Shown piece by piece: positions 1 to 8,857 of a DNA stretch of 64,000 nucleotides. The first letter of the stretch is position 1. Each line of letters starts with the position of its first letter. Under the pieces are notes generated by a model. It was not told where the DNA came from. It ran no database searches and saw nothing but the letters and a program-made list of their open reading frames with translations. The DNA comes from an uncultured Alistipes sp. (GTDB lineage: Bacteria; Bacteroidota; Bacteroidia; Bacteroidales; Rikenellaceae): the NCBI GenBank assembly GCA_910587675.1, contig CAJUMU010000006.1, forward strand, positions 20,851 to 84,850. The letters are read 5' to 3'. The position numbers and the translations under genes were made by a program.

Positions 1-1053
1 ACCCGCATACTCGGGCTTCGAAGCGGCCCAAGCGGCGAACCGCTTCTCGTACGCCCGCTTCTTATCGGCCGTGCCCAGACGGCGCAGCCCCAGCACCTCG
101 CCCTGCCACTTTTTCCAAGCGTTGGCTATCGAGGCGTGCTTCGACGCATATTGTATACGCACGGCGGGATCCTCGGCCTGGGCCGCCGAGATTATGTCGA
201 GCCGCTGCGTGCGCAGCTCTATCTTCATGGGATCCGACACCTCGGCCACATACTCCACCGCATCCGAAGTGACATACTCCTGCGTGTTGCCCGGGAAGCC
301 GTATATCATGGTGAAATCGCCCTCGTCGACGCCCTTCACCGATATGGGGAAGTGACGCTTGGGACGATAGGGGCGGTTGGCCTTCGAATAGTCAGCGGGA
401 CGGTTGTCCTCGCCCGCATAAACTCTGAATACCGAGAAGTCGCCCGTATGTCGCGGCCACACCCAGTTGTCGGTATCGCCTCCGAACTTGCCCACCGACG
501 AGGGAGGCGCACCCACCAGACGCACGTCGCGGAACACGTCGTACACGAACAGGAAATACTGGTTGCCGTAATACATAGGCTGCACGTCGGCCGCATGCCC
601 CTCCTCCGAGGCGGCCTTGGCTATCTCGGCGGGTTTCTCGCCCGCCGCCACGCGCTCCGTCACATCCTCCATACGCACCAGTATGCGCACCGAAAGCCCG
701 GGCACGGGCAACTCGCCCGCGCGCGATTGCGCCCAGAATCCGTGAGTCAGATAGTCGCGCTCCACCGACGAGAGGCTCTGTATGGAGCCGTAGCCGCAAT
801 GGTGGTTGGTGAGCAGCAAGCCCTCGGCCGAGACGAACTCGCCAGTGCATCCGCCGCCGAATAGCACCACGGCATCCTTCATCGAGGCCTTGTTGACCGA
901 GTAGATATCCTCGGCCGTAAGGCGGAAACCCTTCCTGCGCATATCCTTTATGCGCGATCCGATGAGGCTCGGCAGCCACATTCCTTCGTCGGCCGCGGCC
1001 GAGAGGAGTATCGCGACGCACGCGAACAGCGATAACGTAACCTTTTTCATCAT
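1..1053 (-). CDS. S46 family dipeptidyl-peptidase (DPP7/DPP11 type), 3' part beyond the window
   Basis: The first 351 codons read without a stop to the left edge, so the C-terminal half is missing here. The start is the first of two adjacent ATGs (MMKK), followed by a hydrophobic signal peptide of about 20 residues. The block GGGCTGEFVSAEGLLLTNHH near residues 66-85 carries the catalytic His of the S46 family, and SVGKFGGDTDNWVWPRHTGD near 186-205 is a second family signature. S46 enzymes are periplasmic or surface exopeptidases that remove dipeptides from the N-terminus of peptides, which feeds amino-acid fermentation in Bacteroidota. The nucleophilic Ser and the residue that separates DPP7 from DPP11 specificity lie beyond the edge, so the subtype cannot be assigned. 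The gene diverges from the DUF4965 gene. Confidence 0.93.
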   Translation of the reverse strand, partial: MMKKVTLSLFACVAILLSAAADEGMWLPSLIGSRIKDMRRKGFRLTAEDIYSVNKASMKDAVVLFGGGCTGEFVSAEGLLLTNHHCGYGSIQSLSSVERDYLTHGFWAQSRAGELPVPGLSVRILVRMEDVTERVAAGEKPAEIAKAASEEGHAADVQPMYYGNQYFLFVYDVFRDVRLVGAPPSSVGKFGGDTDNWVWPRHTGDFSVFRVYAGEDNRPADYSKANRPYRPKRHFPISVKGVDEGDFTMIYGFPGNTQEYVTSDAVEYVAEVSDPMKIELRTQRLDIISAAQAEDPAVRIQYASKHASIANAWKKWQGEVLGLRRLGTADKKRAYEKRFAAWAASKPEYAG

Positions 1054-1079
1054 AATGGTTCAAATGTTTTTCGATTCGA

Positions 1080-1087
1080 CAAAAATA
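1080..1087 (-). promoter_or_regulatory. TAnnTTTG -7 box for the S46 peptidase
   Basis: Reads TATTTTTG on the minus strand, 27 bases before the start codon. It fits the Bacteroidota -7 consensus; no clear -33 TTTG is visible at the expected distance. Confidence 0.5.
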
Positions 1088-1108
1088 GGCAAAAAGTGAT
1101 AAAATGCC

Positions 1109-1116
1109 TATATTTG
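1109..1116 (+). promoter_or_regulatory. TAnnTTTG -7 box for the DUF4965 gene
   Basis: Reads TATATTTG, 38 bases before the ATG at 1154. It faces away from the S46 promoter in the same 100-bp intergenic region. Confidence 0.55.
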
Positions 1117-1153
1117 TCGGATAAAACCGTTATATAATCGGAATCTTTAATCT

Positions 1154-3631
1154 ATGACAAAAAATCTACTATTCGCGGCGGCCGCGACGGCAATGCTCCT
1201 TTCGTGCGCCACGACACCCGAGCAGGTGAAGAACGAGCTTCGCGCTCCCGCCTACCCGCTCATCACCATCGACCCCTACACCAGCGCATGGTCGACCACC
1301 GACCGCCTCTACGACAGTCAGGTGAAACACTGGACGGGACGCGACTTTCCCCTGATGGGAACCCTCCGCGTCGACGGCGAGCTCTATCGCTTCATGGGCG
1401 AGGAGATCAGCCCCATGCAGGCCCTCGCGCCCATCTCCTATGAGGAGCCTTGGACGGGCGCCTACACCTTCGACGCTTCGCGCGGCGAGTGGCAGGCCGC
1501 CGATTTCGACGACAAGGCTTGGAAACGCGGCGAGGCGGCGTTCGGCACCCCCGAGGAGACCAACATCCACACGCCGTGGCTCACGAAGGACATCTGGGTG
1601 CGCCGCACCGTGGAGATCGATCCCGCCGAGCTCGGCAACAGCACCCTTTTCGTAAAGTATTCGCACGACGACACGTTCCAACTCTACTTCAACGGCCGAG
1701 AGATCGTCTCGACGCCTTACGAGTGGAAAAAGGATCGTTGGGTCGAGATATCGCCCGAGCTGGCCGCCACGGCCGCCGACGGCAAGATCGTCCTCGCAGC
1801 GCACTGCAACAACCGCACGGGCGGCGCGCTGGTCGATATGGGACTCTACAAGCGCAGCAACGACGCAGTGGTGATGGACGCCGCGGCCGAGCAGCTCGCG
1901 GTGGACGTGCAGGCCACGCGCACCGTTTACGATTTCGCCTGCGGCGGAGTCGATCTGCGCCTGACCTTTACCGCGCCCCTGCTTCTGGAGGATCCCGAGC
2001 TGGTATCGCGTCCCGTGAACTACATATCTTACGAGGCGAAGTCCAACGACGGCGCCGAGCATGACGTGCAGATCTACTTCGAGGCTTCGCCCGACTGGTC
2101 GCGCGACTCGTCGGGACAGAAATGCACCGTCGAGAGCTACGACGACTCGCGCTTCAACTATGTCAAGAGCGGCACCGTCGACCAGAATATCCTCGCCCGC
2201 AAAGGCGACGACCTGCGCATCGACTGGGGCTACTTCCTCATGGCTGCCGACAAGACGTCGAGCCGCGGCGCGGTGGGCGATCCCGTCGTGATGCGTCGCG
2301 AATTCGCCGACCGAGGCACCGTCGAGAGCCGCAGCGAGGGCACGCAGATGGTTCTGTGCGACCGAATCGGCAAGGTGGGCGCCAAGCCCGTCGAAGGATA
2401 CGTGATGTTGGGCTACGACGACATATATTCGATACAGTACTTCGGCGACAACGTCCGCCCCTACTGGAACCGTAAGGGCGACAGCACCATCGAGGCGCAG
2501 TTCGCGGCGGCGGCCGACGACTACCGCTCGCTCAAGAAGCGTTGCGAGCGTTTCGACGCCGAGTTGATGCGCGACGCCGCCGAGGCGGGAGGCAAGCAGT
2601 ACGCCGAGCTGTGCGCGCTGGCCTATCGTCAGGCCATATCGGCCCACAAGCTCATCGAGACGCCGCAGGGCGAATTGGCATGGCTCTCGAAGGAGAACTT
2701 CAGCAACGGATCGATCGGCACGGTGGACGTCACCTACCCCTCGGCCCCGATGTTCCTCTACTACAACCCCGAGTTCGCCAAGGCGCTGCTCAACTTCATA
2801 TTCTATTACAGCGAGAGCGGCAAATGGACCAAGCCTTTCCCCGCCCACGACGTGGGCACCTACCCGCTGGCCAACGGCCAGACATACGGCGGCGACATGC
2901 CCGTCGAGGAGAGCGGCAACATGGTCATCCTCACGGGCGCGATATGCAAGGCCGAGGGTAAGGCCGATTATGCGCTCAAGCATTGGGACGCCCTCACCAC
3001 ATGGACCGACTATCTGGTGGAGAACGGCGCCGATCCCGCCAACCAGCTCTGCACCGACGACTTCGCGGGTCACTGGGCGCGCAACGCCAACCTCGCCATC
3101 AAGGCCATAGTGGGCGTGGCGGCTTACGGCGACATGGCTCGCATGGCGGGCAAGACCGACGTGGCGGAGAAGTACACGGCCATAGCCCGCGAGATGGCGG
3201 CGCGCTGGAAAGAGATGGCCGCCGCGGGCGACCACTACCGCCTGACGTTCGACGAGGGCGACACTTGGAGCCAGAAATACAACCTCGTGTGGGACAAACT
3301 GCTCGGTTACAACGTATTCGACGCCGACATCGCTCCTACCGAGATCGCCTACTATCTCACGCGTCAGAACAAATACGGTCTGCCGCTCGACGTGCGCCGC
3401 GCCTACACCAAATCCGACTGGATCGTGTGGACCGCCACCATGGCCGACGACAAGGCGACTTTCGAGCGTTTCATCGCTCCCATGCACGCCTTCATGAACG
3501 AGACAACCGACCGTATACCCATGAGCGACTGGTACAACACCGACACCACCACCCATGTCGGCTTCCAAGCCCGTTCGGTCGTGGGCGGCTACTTCATTAA
3601 GATGCTCGCCGAACGCGACGGAAAAAAATAA
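1154..3631 (+). CDS. DUF4964/DUF5127/DUF4965/DUF1793 lipoprotein (glutaminase A family)
   Basis: 825 residues. The N-terminus is a lipoprotein signal peptide with Cys18 in LLSCA. The region after it (RAPAYPLITIDPYTSAWSTT) matches the DUF4964 start typical of this large family, then come the beta-rich DUF5127-like part and the helical C-terminal DUF4965/DUF1793 half, which resembles an (alpha/alpha)6 barrel. Fungal relatives are called glutaminase A, but the activity in Bacteroidota is not established and a carbohydrate-related role is equally possible. The length is normal for the family. The gene appears monocistronic: it has its own -7 box and ends at a strong hairpin. Confidence 0.85.
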   Translation: MTKNLLFAAAATAMLLSCATTPEQVKNELRAPAYPLITIDPYTSAWSTTDRLYDSQVKHWTGRDFPLMGTLRVDGELYRFMGEEISPMQALAPISYEEPWTGAYTFDASRGEWQAADFDDKAWKRGEAAFGTPEETNIHTPWLTKDIWVRRTVEIDPAELGNSTLFVKYSHDDTFQLYFNGREIVSTPYEWKKDRWVEISPELAATAADGKIVLAAHCNNRTGGALVDMGLYKRSNDAVVMDAAAEQLAVDVQATRTVYDFACGGVDLRLTFTAPLLLEDPELVSRPVNYISYEAKSNDGAEHDVQIYFEASPDWSRDSSGQKCTVESYDDSRFNYVKSGTVDQNILARKGDDLRIDWGYFLMAADKTSSRGAVGDPVVMRREFADRGTVESRSEGTQMVLCDRIGKVGAKPVEGYVMLGYDDIYSIQYFGDNVRPYWNRKGDSTIEAQFAAAADDYRSLKKRCERFDAELMRDAAEAGGKQYAELCALAYRQAISAHKLIETPQGELAWLSKENFSNGSIGTVDVTYPSAPMFLYYNPEFAKALLNFIFYYSESGKWTKPFPAHDVGTYPLANGQTYGGDMPVEESGNMVILTGAICKAEGKADYALKHWDALTTWTDYLVENGADPANQLCTDDFAGHWARNANLAIKAIVGVAAYGDMARMAGKTDVAEKYTAIAREMAARWKEMAAAGDHYRLTFDEGDTWSQKYNLVWDKLLGYNVFDADIAPTEIAYYLTRQNKYGLPLDVRRAYTKSDWIVWTATMADDKATFERFIAPMHAFMNETTDRIPMSDWYNTDTTTHVGFQARSVVGGYFIKMLAERDGKK

Positions 3632-3650
3632 GGTCAGCCGACCGCATACG

Positions 3651-3684
3651 AAAACACCGCTCGGAAATTCCGAGCGGTGTTTTT
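3651..3684 (+). terminator. Rho-independent terminator after the DUF4965 gene
   Basis: Perfect 11-bp stem ACACCGCTCGG (3654-3664) with CCGAGCGGTGT (3670-3680), a 5-base loop, then TTTTC. The A run before the stem may let it work on the other strand for pgi as well. Confidence 0.85.
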
Positions 3685-3693
3685 CTTTAACTC

Positions 3694-3767
3694 GGTAATG
3701 CCCTCGGGCATTACCATCCTCGGCGGCTCGCACCTTCGGTGCGCCCCCCCCCGCAGCCGCCGAGGAT
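3694..3767. repeat. Nested palindromic element (structured repeat family, third sequence class)
   Basis: Hairpin 1 is GGTAATGCCC/GGGCATTACC (3694-3715) with a TC at the tip. It is followed by a perfect 13-bp closing stem (ATCCTCGGCGGCT at 3716-3728, AGCCGCCGAGGAT at 3755-3767) that encloses an inner hairpin (CGCACC/GGTGCG, 3729-3743) and a run of nine C (3744-3752). Hairpin followed by a closed arm is the layout of the elements at 20431, 21941, 22955, 32449, 35185 and 63676, though the stem sequences differ. It lies between the convergent DUF4965 gene and pgi. Confidence 0.65.
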
Positions 3768-3788
3768 TATAAGGGGAGATATAATTTT

Positions 3789-5120
3789 TTACAAACGCGC
3801 CTTTATCTTCTTCGACTCCTCCTCATACCCGGGCTTGTCGAGCAACGCGAACATATTCTTCTTGTAAGCCTCCACACCCGGCTGGTTGAAGGGGTTCACG
3901 CCCAGAATATAGCCGCTTATGCCGCACGCTTTCTCGAAGAAGTAGATCAACGCGCCGATCGACTTCTCGTCGATGGCGGGAATCTCGACGCGGATATTGG
4001 GCACCCCGCCGTCGATATGCGCCAGTTGCACGCCCAACTCGGCCATCTTGTTGATCTCCGAGATGCGTTTGCCTGCAAGGAAGTTCAAACCGTCCAGATT
4101 CTCGGCGTCGGCCTCCACCTTCACCGTATGCTTGGCCTCGGCAACCGATATGATGGTCTCGAACAACGTGCGCTCGCCCTCCTGAATATACTGGCCCATA
4201 GAGTGCAGGTCGGCCGTCAGCGTCACGCTGGCGGGGAATATGCCCTTGCCGTCCTTGCCCTCGCTCTCGCCGTAAAGCTGTTTCCACCACTCGGCCACGT
4301 ACTGCAACTTAGGCTCGTACGAACCCAGAATCTCGGTCTTCTTGCCCGACTCGTACAGAGCGTTGCGAGCGATGGCGTAAATGGCCGAAAGGTTCTCCTC
4401 CACGGGCACGTCGGCCGCGGTAGCTTTCTCCATCTCCACGGCGCCTGCGACCAGAGCCTTGATATCGACACCGGCCACGGCCAGCGGCAGCAGACCCACG
4501 GGGGTCAGCACCGAGAAACGGCCGCCCACATCGTCGGGAATGACGAAAGTGGGATAACCCTCGTTCGTCGCCAGCGTCTTCAGCGCGCCGCGCGCCTTGT
4601 CGGTAACGGCAACGATGCGGGTCGCGGCGTCGGCCTTGCCGTAACGCTTCTCTATTTCGGCCTTGATGATGCGGAACGCAATGGCGGGCTCGGTCGTGGT
4701 TCCCGACTTCGAGATCACGATGGCGGCTATCGAGTAATCCTTCACGGCCTCCAGCAGTTCGTAAGTGTAATCCTCCGAGATGTTCTGGCCCGCGAATACC
4801 ACGGTGGGATTCGCATGCTTGCGGTGCAGATACTCGAACGAGTCGTTCATGGCCTCGATAACGGCCTTGGCTCCGAGATACGAGCCGCCGATGCCGATAC
4901 ATATCACTACCTCGGCCTTGGCGCGCAACTGCGCCGCCTGCGCCTCGATGGCGGCTATCTGCTCGGCGTCGATAGACGACGGCAGGTTCACCCAACCCAG
5001 AAAATCGTTGCCCTCGCCTTCGCCCGAGTGAAGCAACGCATTGGCCTGCTGCGCGCGGGCCATCATGCCCTCGTCGACCGTAACGCCCGACTTGGCAATA
5101 TCCAATTTTATCAAACTCAT
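3789..5120 (-). CDS. pgi: Glucose-6-phosphate isomerase
   Basis: 443 residues, the usual length of the shorter PGI form found in Bacteroidota and Firmicutes. It interconverts glucose 6-phosphate and fructose 6-phosphate in the cytoplasm. The sugar-phosphate (SIS) signatures are clear: GIGGSYLGAK at 76-85, SKSGTTTEP at 137-145 and GGRFSVLTPVG further on; the later DLHSMGQYIQEG block is also typical of PGI. It lies 38 bases downstream of gpsA on the same strand, so the two probably share a transcript and join glycolysis with glycerol-3-phosphate supply. The start ATG is the only good one. Confidence 0.97.
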   Translation of the reverse strand: MSLIKLDIAKSGVTVDEGMMARAQQANALLHSGEGEGNDFLGWVNLPSSIDAEQIAAIEAQAAQLRAKAEVVICIGIGGSYLGAKAVIEAMNDSFEYLHRKHANPTVVFAGQNISEDYTYELLEAVKDYSIAAIVISKSGTTTEPAIAFRIIKAEIEKRYGKADAATRIVAVTDKARGALKTLATNEGYPTFVIPDDVGGRFSVLTPVGLLPLAVAGVDIKALVAGAVEMEKATAADVPVEENLSAIYAIARNALYESGKKTEILGSYEPKLQYVAEWWKQLYGESEGKDGKGIFPASVTLTADLHSMGQYIQEGERTLFETIISVAEAKHTVKVEADAENLDGLNFLAGKRISEINKMAELGVQLAHIDGGVPNIRVEIPAIDEKSIGALIYFFEKACGISGYILGVNPFNQPGVEAYKKNMFALLDKPGYEEESKKIKARL

Positions 5121-5158
5121 CGTTTTTGCGATTTTGGTTTATAATTTTAATGAATCGA

Positions 5159-6157
5159 TCATATCAATTTAGCGGTCAGGTCGCACATCGCACGACGCGC
5201 CGAAGCCCCGCGATAGAGCACCTCGTACACCATGTCGGCAATGGGCAGCTCCACCTCGTGCGACGTCGAGGTGTGGCGTATGCACTCGGCGGCGTAATAC
5301 CCCTCGGCGACCATCGTCATCTCGTTCATTGCGCTGCGCACGGTGCACCCGCGCCCTATGAGCAGACCCAAACGGCGGTTGCGGCTGTATGTCGAATAAC
5401 ATGTCACCAACAGGTCGCCCAGATAGGCCGAGGCGTAAACGCTGCGTTCGCCGCGGCAGTACACCGACAGAAAACGGCTCATCTCGGCCGCGCAGTTCGA
5501 TATGAGCACCGCCACGAAGTTGTCGCCGTAACCCAGCCCGACGGCCAGTCCCACCGCCAGCGCATATATGTTTTTCATGATAGCCGCATATTCCACGCCA
5601 TAAATGTCGTCGGAACAGCTCACGCGGATGTACGGCCTCTCGAACATGGCCCCTATGCTCCTGCACGTCGCCTCGTCGCGGCACACCGCCGTGAGATACG
5701 ACAAACGTCCCATACCGACCTCCTCGGCATGCGAAGGACCCGTCACGATAGCCATCTGCGATTCGGGCACGCCGTAACGGCGCGACACGTACTCGGCCAC
5801 CGACAGAAAATCGTCGGGCACGATACCTTTCACGGCCGACACCACCACCTTGTCCGACAGAGGTTCGGCGAGCGGCTCCAGAACTTTCTTCAGAAAAGCC
5901 GAAGGCATGGCCAGCACCACGGTCTCGGCCCCCGCGACCGCCTCGTTCACGTCGAACGTCGCCTCGATGAGCGATCGGTCCAACTCGGCGTCGCGCAGAT
6001 ATTTGCAGTTGCGGCCCTCGTCCGCCACCGACGCGAGCACTTCGGGGTTGAGGATATGCCATCCCACGCGCACGCCGTTCTCGGTGAGTATCTTCACTAT
6101 GGCCGTGGCCCAGCTTCCGTACCCGATGACGGCACATTTGCGACCGTTGTTTGTCAT
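5159..6157 (-). CDS. gpsA: NAD(P)H-dependent glycerol-3-phosphate dehydrogenase
   Basis: 332 residues. GpsA reduces dihydroxyacetone phosphate to sn-glycerol 3-phosphate for phospholipid synthesis. The Rossmann motif is IGYGSWATA (11-19), with Ala where the usual GxGxWGTA has Gly. The family marks AVKG, TGPSHAEE and KNIYALAVGLAVGLGYGDN follow; the Lys of the last block is the catalytic one in the family. Length is normal. It is the first gene of the gpsA-pgi pair and diverges from mreB across a 204-bp region holding promoters in both directions. Confidence 0.95.
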   Translation of the reverse strand: MTNNGRKCAVIGYGSWATAIVKILTENGVRVGWHILNPEVLASVADEGRNCKYLRDAELDRSLIEATFDVNEAVAGAETVVLAMPSAFLKKVLEPLAEPLSDKVVVSAVKGIVPDDFLSVAEYVSRRYGVPESQMAIVTGPSHAEEVGMGRLSYLTAVCRDEATCRSIGAMFERPYIRVSCSDDIYGVEYAAIMKNIYALAVGLAVGLGYGDNFVAVLISNCAAEMSRFLSVYCRGERSVYASAYLGDLLVTCYSTYSRNRRLGLLIGRGCTVRSAMNEMTMVAEGYYAAECIRHTSTSHEVELPIADMVYEVLYRGASARRAMCDLTAKLI

Positions 6158-6185
6158 GCGAGAGAACAGTTGATGTTAACGCCGA

Positions 6186-6193
6186 CAAAAGTA
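6186..6193 (-). promoter_or_regulatory. TAnnTTTG -7 box for gpsA-pgi
   Basis: Reads TACTTTTG on the minus strand, 29 bases before the gpsA start. No good -33 TTTG is visible. Confidence 0.5.
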
Positions 6194-6225
6194 GTAATTT
6201 TTCCGTGAAAAAAGTCGGGATGCTC

Positions 6226-6258
6226 TTGCAAAACTTATCCATCTTTTTCCTACCTTTG
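6226..6258 (+). promoter_or_regulatory. Promoter of the mre-mrd-rod operon
   Basis: TTG at 6226-6228, 22 bases, then TACCTTTG at 6251-6258, a good fit to the Bacteroidota sigma-ABfr consensus. It implies a leader of about 95 bases before mreB. Confidence 0.65.
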
Positions 6259-6348
6259 TGCAGTCGTGCGCGTCGCATCGCGCGGGCATACGCATTCGCG
6301 AAGCCTAACGACACGCAATCAATCGTTTAACGGGACAAGAAGTTAGTT

Positions 6349-6354
6349 AAGGAG
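6349..6354 (+). promoter_or_regulatory. Shine-Dalgarno AAGGAG of mreB
   Basis: AAGGAG lies 7 bases before the ATG at 6362. Such a strong SD is uncommon in Bacteroidota, where most starts in this window have only A-rich leaders. It fixes the mreB start. Confidence 0.6.
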
Positions 6355-6361
6355 TTACAAT

Positions 6362-7381
6362 ATGGGATTTTTTTCATTGACGCAGGAGTTGGCCATCGAC
6401 CTCGGTACGGCCAATACGTTGATTATCTATAACGGCAAGGTCGTGGTCGACGAACCCTCGATCGTGGCTCTGGACGTACACACGGGCAAGGTGATGGCCA
6501 TAGGCCAGCAGGCCCGCCAGATGCACGAGAAGACCAACCCCACAATCAAGACCATCCGCCCGCTGAAGGACGGCGTTATCGCCGACTTCAACGCCACGGA
6601 ACTCATGCTGCGCGGCCTTATCAAGAAAGTCCGCACGTCGAGCAGCATGTTCGCCCCCTCGCTGCGCATGGTGATCTGCATCCCCTCGGGTTCGACCAAC
6701 GTCGAGATCCGCGCCGTGCGCGACTCGGCCGAGCACGCGGGAGGACGCGACGTCTACATGATCTTCGAGCCTATGGCGGCCGCGCTGGGCGCGGGTCTCG
6801 ACGTGGAGGCTCCCGAAGGCAACATGGTTATCGACATCGGCGGCGGAACCTCGGAGATCGCCTGCATATCGTTGGGCGGCATCGTCTGCTCGGAGTCGAT
6901 AAACGTGGCGGGCGACGTCTTCACCGCCGACATTCAGAATTACGTGCGCCAGCAGCATAACATCCGCATCGGCGAACGCACGGCCGAGGCCATCAAATGC
7001 TCGATCGGCGCAGCCGTCCCCGAACTGGAGGAGGAGCCCGACGATTACGTGATAACCGGTCCCAACATGCTCACGGCGTTGCCGCAGACGGTCACGCTGA
7101 GCTACAACGAGATAGCCTACGCGTTAGAGAAGTCGCTCGTGAAGCTCGACGCCGCGCTGATGAAGGTGCTCGAGACCATGCCCCCCGAGCTGTACGCCGA
7201 CATCGTGAAGAACGGCGTCTATCTGGCGGGAGGCGGAGCCTTGATAAAGGGCCTCGACAAGCGTCTGTCGGACAAGTCGGGCCTGCCGTTCCACATCGCC
7301 GAGGATCCGCTGCGCGCCGTGGCGCGAGGCACCAGCATCGCGATGAAGAATATCGACAAGTTCTCGTTCCTGATGAGATAA
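6362..7381 (+). CDS. mreB: Rod-shape-determining actin-like protein MreB
   Basis: 339 residues. MreB is an ATP-dependent actin homologue that forms membrane-bound filaments and directs elongation-mode peptidoglycan synthesis. The actin-fold ATP-binding loops are all visible: AIDLGTANTL near 11-20, VIDIGGGTSEIA in the middle and LAGGGALIKGLDK near the C-terminus. The first five residues (MGFFS) form a short hydrophobic membrane-binding stretch. It heads the mreB-mreC-mreD-mrdA-rodA operon, the standard order in this phylum, with its own promoter and a strong SD. Confidence 0.98.
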   Translation: MGFFSLTQELAIDLGTANTLIIYNGKVVVDEPSIVALDVHTGKVMAIGQQARQMHEKTNPTIKTIRPLKDGVIADFNATELMLRGLIKKVRTSSSMFAPSLRMVICIPSGSTNVEIRAVRDSAEHAGGRDVYMIFEPMAAALGAGLDVEAPEGNMVIDIGGGTSEIACISLGGIVCSESINVAGDVFTADIQNYVRQQHNIRIGERTAEAIKCSIGAAVPELEEEPDDYVITGPNMLTALPQTVTLSYNEIAYALEKSLVKLDAALMKVLETMPPELYADIVKNGVYLAGGGALIKGLDKRLSDKSGLPFHIAEDPLRAVARGTSIAMKNIDKFSFLMR

Positions 7382-7454
7382 ACGCGGGCTCGTCCGACGA
7401 CGAGCGCGTCGCGGCGGGACCCCTCGCCGCGATCGTCGCCAATGAAGGTTAGGA

Positions 7455-8309
7455 ATGTACAAACTCATCGAATTCATACGCAGAATATATGTTGTGCTAT
7501 TGTTCATCGTTATCGAGGCAATAGCACTCAATTATTATGCGCACTCCTCATATTATACGCAGGCCAAGATCCTCTCGCACGCCAACCGCGTGACGGGAGG
7601 TGTGCAGAGCGCGATTTTCGGCGTGAGGCACTACTTCACCCTGCGCCACGAAAACGAACTCCTCTCCGAACGCATAGCCGATCTGGAGATGGAGCTCGCC
7701 GTCTACCGCGAGCAAGTCGCCGCGGCGGGCATCGACTCGCTGCAACCGCACATCGACGAGCTGTCGCAATACCGCTACACCACGGCCCGCATCGTGTCGA
7801 ACAGCATCGCCCGCGACCGCAACTACATCACCCTCAACAGAGGCATAATGCACGGCGTGACGGAGAACATGGCCGTAATTTCGCCCGACGGAGTGATGGT
7901 GGGATACGTAATCGGGTGTTCGGAACGTTATTCGGTAGTGATGCCCCTGCTCAACATCGATTTCCGCACCAGCGGCAAGATCGCGGGCGACGACCACTTC
8001 GGCTCGATCTCGTGGGGCGGCGGCAGTCCCTACAAAATGGAGATGACCGAGTTGTCGAAATACGCCGACATAGAGGTAGGCGACGAGGTGGTGTCGTCGG
8101 GACTCTCGCACTACTTTCCCGAAGGGGTGAAGATCGGGTACGTGGAGAGTTACAGTCTCAACGACACCCAGACCGCTTACGACGTGGTGATACGGTTGGC
8201 CGCCGACGTGACGAAGATAAGCAACGTCATAGTGATCGAGAACCTCGATTACGGCGAGGTGTCGCATCTCGAAGACTCCGCGACGGGCGGCGCGGCCGCG
8301 GCGCAATAA
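7455..8309 (+). CDS. mreC: Rod-shape-determining protein MreC
   Basis: 284 residues. One transmembrane helix near residues 10-30 is followed by a coiled-coil stretch (about 60-95) and a periplasmic beta domain, the standard MreC layout. It links MreB inside the cell to PBP2 and RodA outside the membrane. GDEVVSSGLSHYFPEG is a typical conserved patch of the second beta domain. The gene follows mreB after 73 bases and precedes mreD. The extreme C-terminus is rich in Ala and Gly and probably disordered. Confidence 0.95.
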   Translation: MYKLIEFIRRIYVVLLFIVIEAIALNYYAHSSYYTQAKILSHANRVTGGVQSAIFGVRHYFTLRHENELLSERIADLEMELAVYREQVAAAGIDSLQPHIDELSQYRYTTARIVSNSIARDRNYITLNRGIMHGVTENMAVISPDGVMVGYVIGCSERYSVVMPLLNIDFRTSGKIAGDDHFGSISWGGGSPYKMEMTELSKYADIEVGDEVVSSGLSHYFPEGVKIGYVESYSLNDTQTAYDVVIRLAADVTKISNVIVIENLDYGEVSHLEDSATGGAAAAQ

Positions 8310-8338
8310 ACCGCACGGCGGGCAAAAAGTAAAGACTT

Positions 8339-8854
8339 ATGCAAAGATATCTCTCATACGCGGGTGTGTTCGCGACGTTGGTGCTGTTGCAGATATTTCT
8401 GATCGACAACATCACGCTCAGCGTCTATTTCCATCCCCTCGTCTATGCGGCTTTCATAATCCTGCTGCCGCTCGACACCAAACCCGTATGGGTGCTGCTG
8501 CTCTCGGCCGCCATGGGGCTCACCATCGACGTGCTGACGGGCATGGGCGGACTCAACGTCATAGCAGCCACGGCGGCGGGCTTCATGCGTCCGTTGATCG
8601 TGACGCTGACATGCGGCCGCGCGTCGGGTCCCGACGACGCCGTTCCCGCGCTCTACCGCCTCACGCAGAAGAATCTGGCGTGGTACATGGCGGGAATGAT
8701 CCTGCTCCACAGCTCGATCTATTTCCTGCTCGAATCGCTCTCGCTGCGCCATCTGCCGCACGCCCTGTTGCGTCTGGCGCTGAGCGACATCGCCACCGCG
8801 GTATTCGTCTGGTACTTCATTAAATTGTTCATCGAAAAAATCCTCAACAAGTAA
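8339..8854 (+). CDS. mreD: Rod-shape-determining membrane protein MreD
   Basis: 171 residues with about five hydrophobic segments and few charged residues. MreD is a poorly conserved integral membrane protein of the elongasome. The call rests on hydrophobicity, size and position between mreC and mrdA, plus motifs such as LTIDVLTGMGGLN that are typical of MreD. The next gene starts only three bases after its stop, which implies coupled translation. Confidence 0.9.
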   Translation: MQRYLSYAGVFATLVLLQIFLIDNITLSVYFHPLVYAAFIILLPLDTKPVWVLLLSAAMGLTIDVLTGMGGLNVIAATAAGFMRPLIVTLTCGRASGPDDAVPALYRLTQKNLAWYMAGMILLHSSIYFLLESLSLRHLPHALLRLALSDIATAVFVWYFIKLFIEKILNK

Positions 8855-8857
8855 CGC

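Noticed and set aside
1169..3733. A long open frame antisense to the DUF4965 gene
   Set aside because: It covers a clear lipoprotein gene and its terminator; no recognisable protein.
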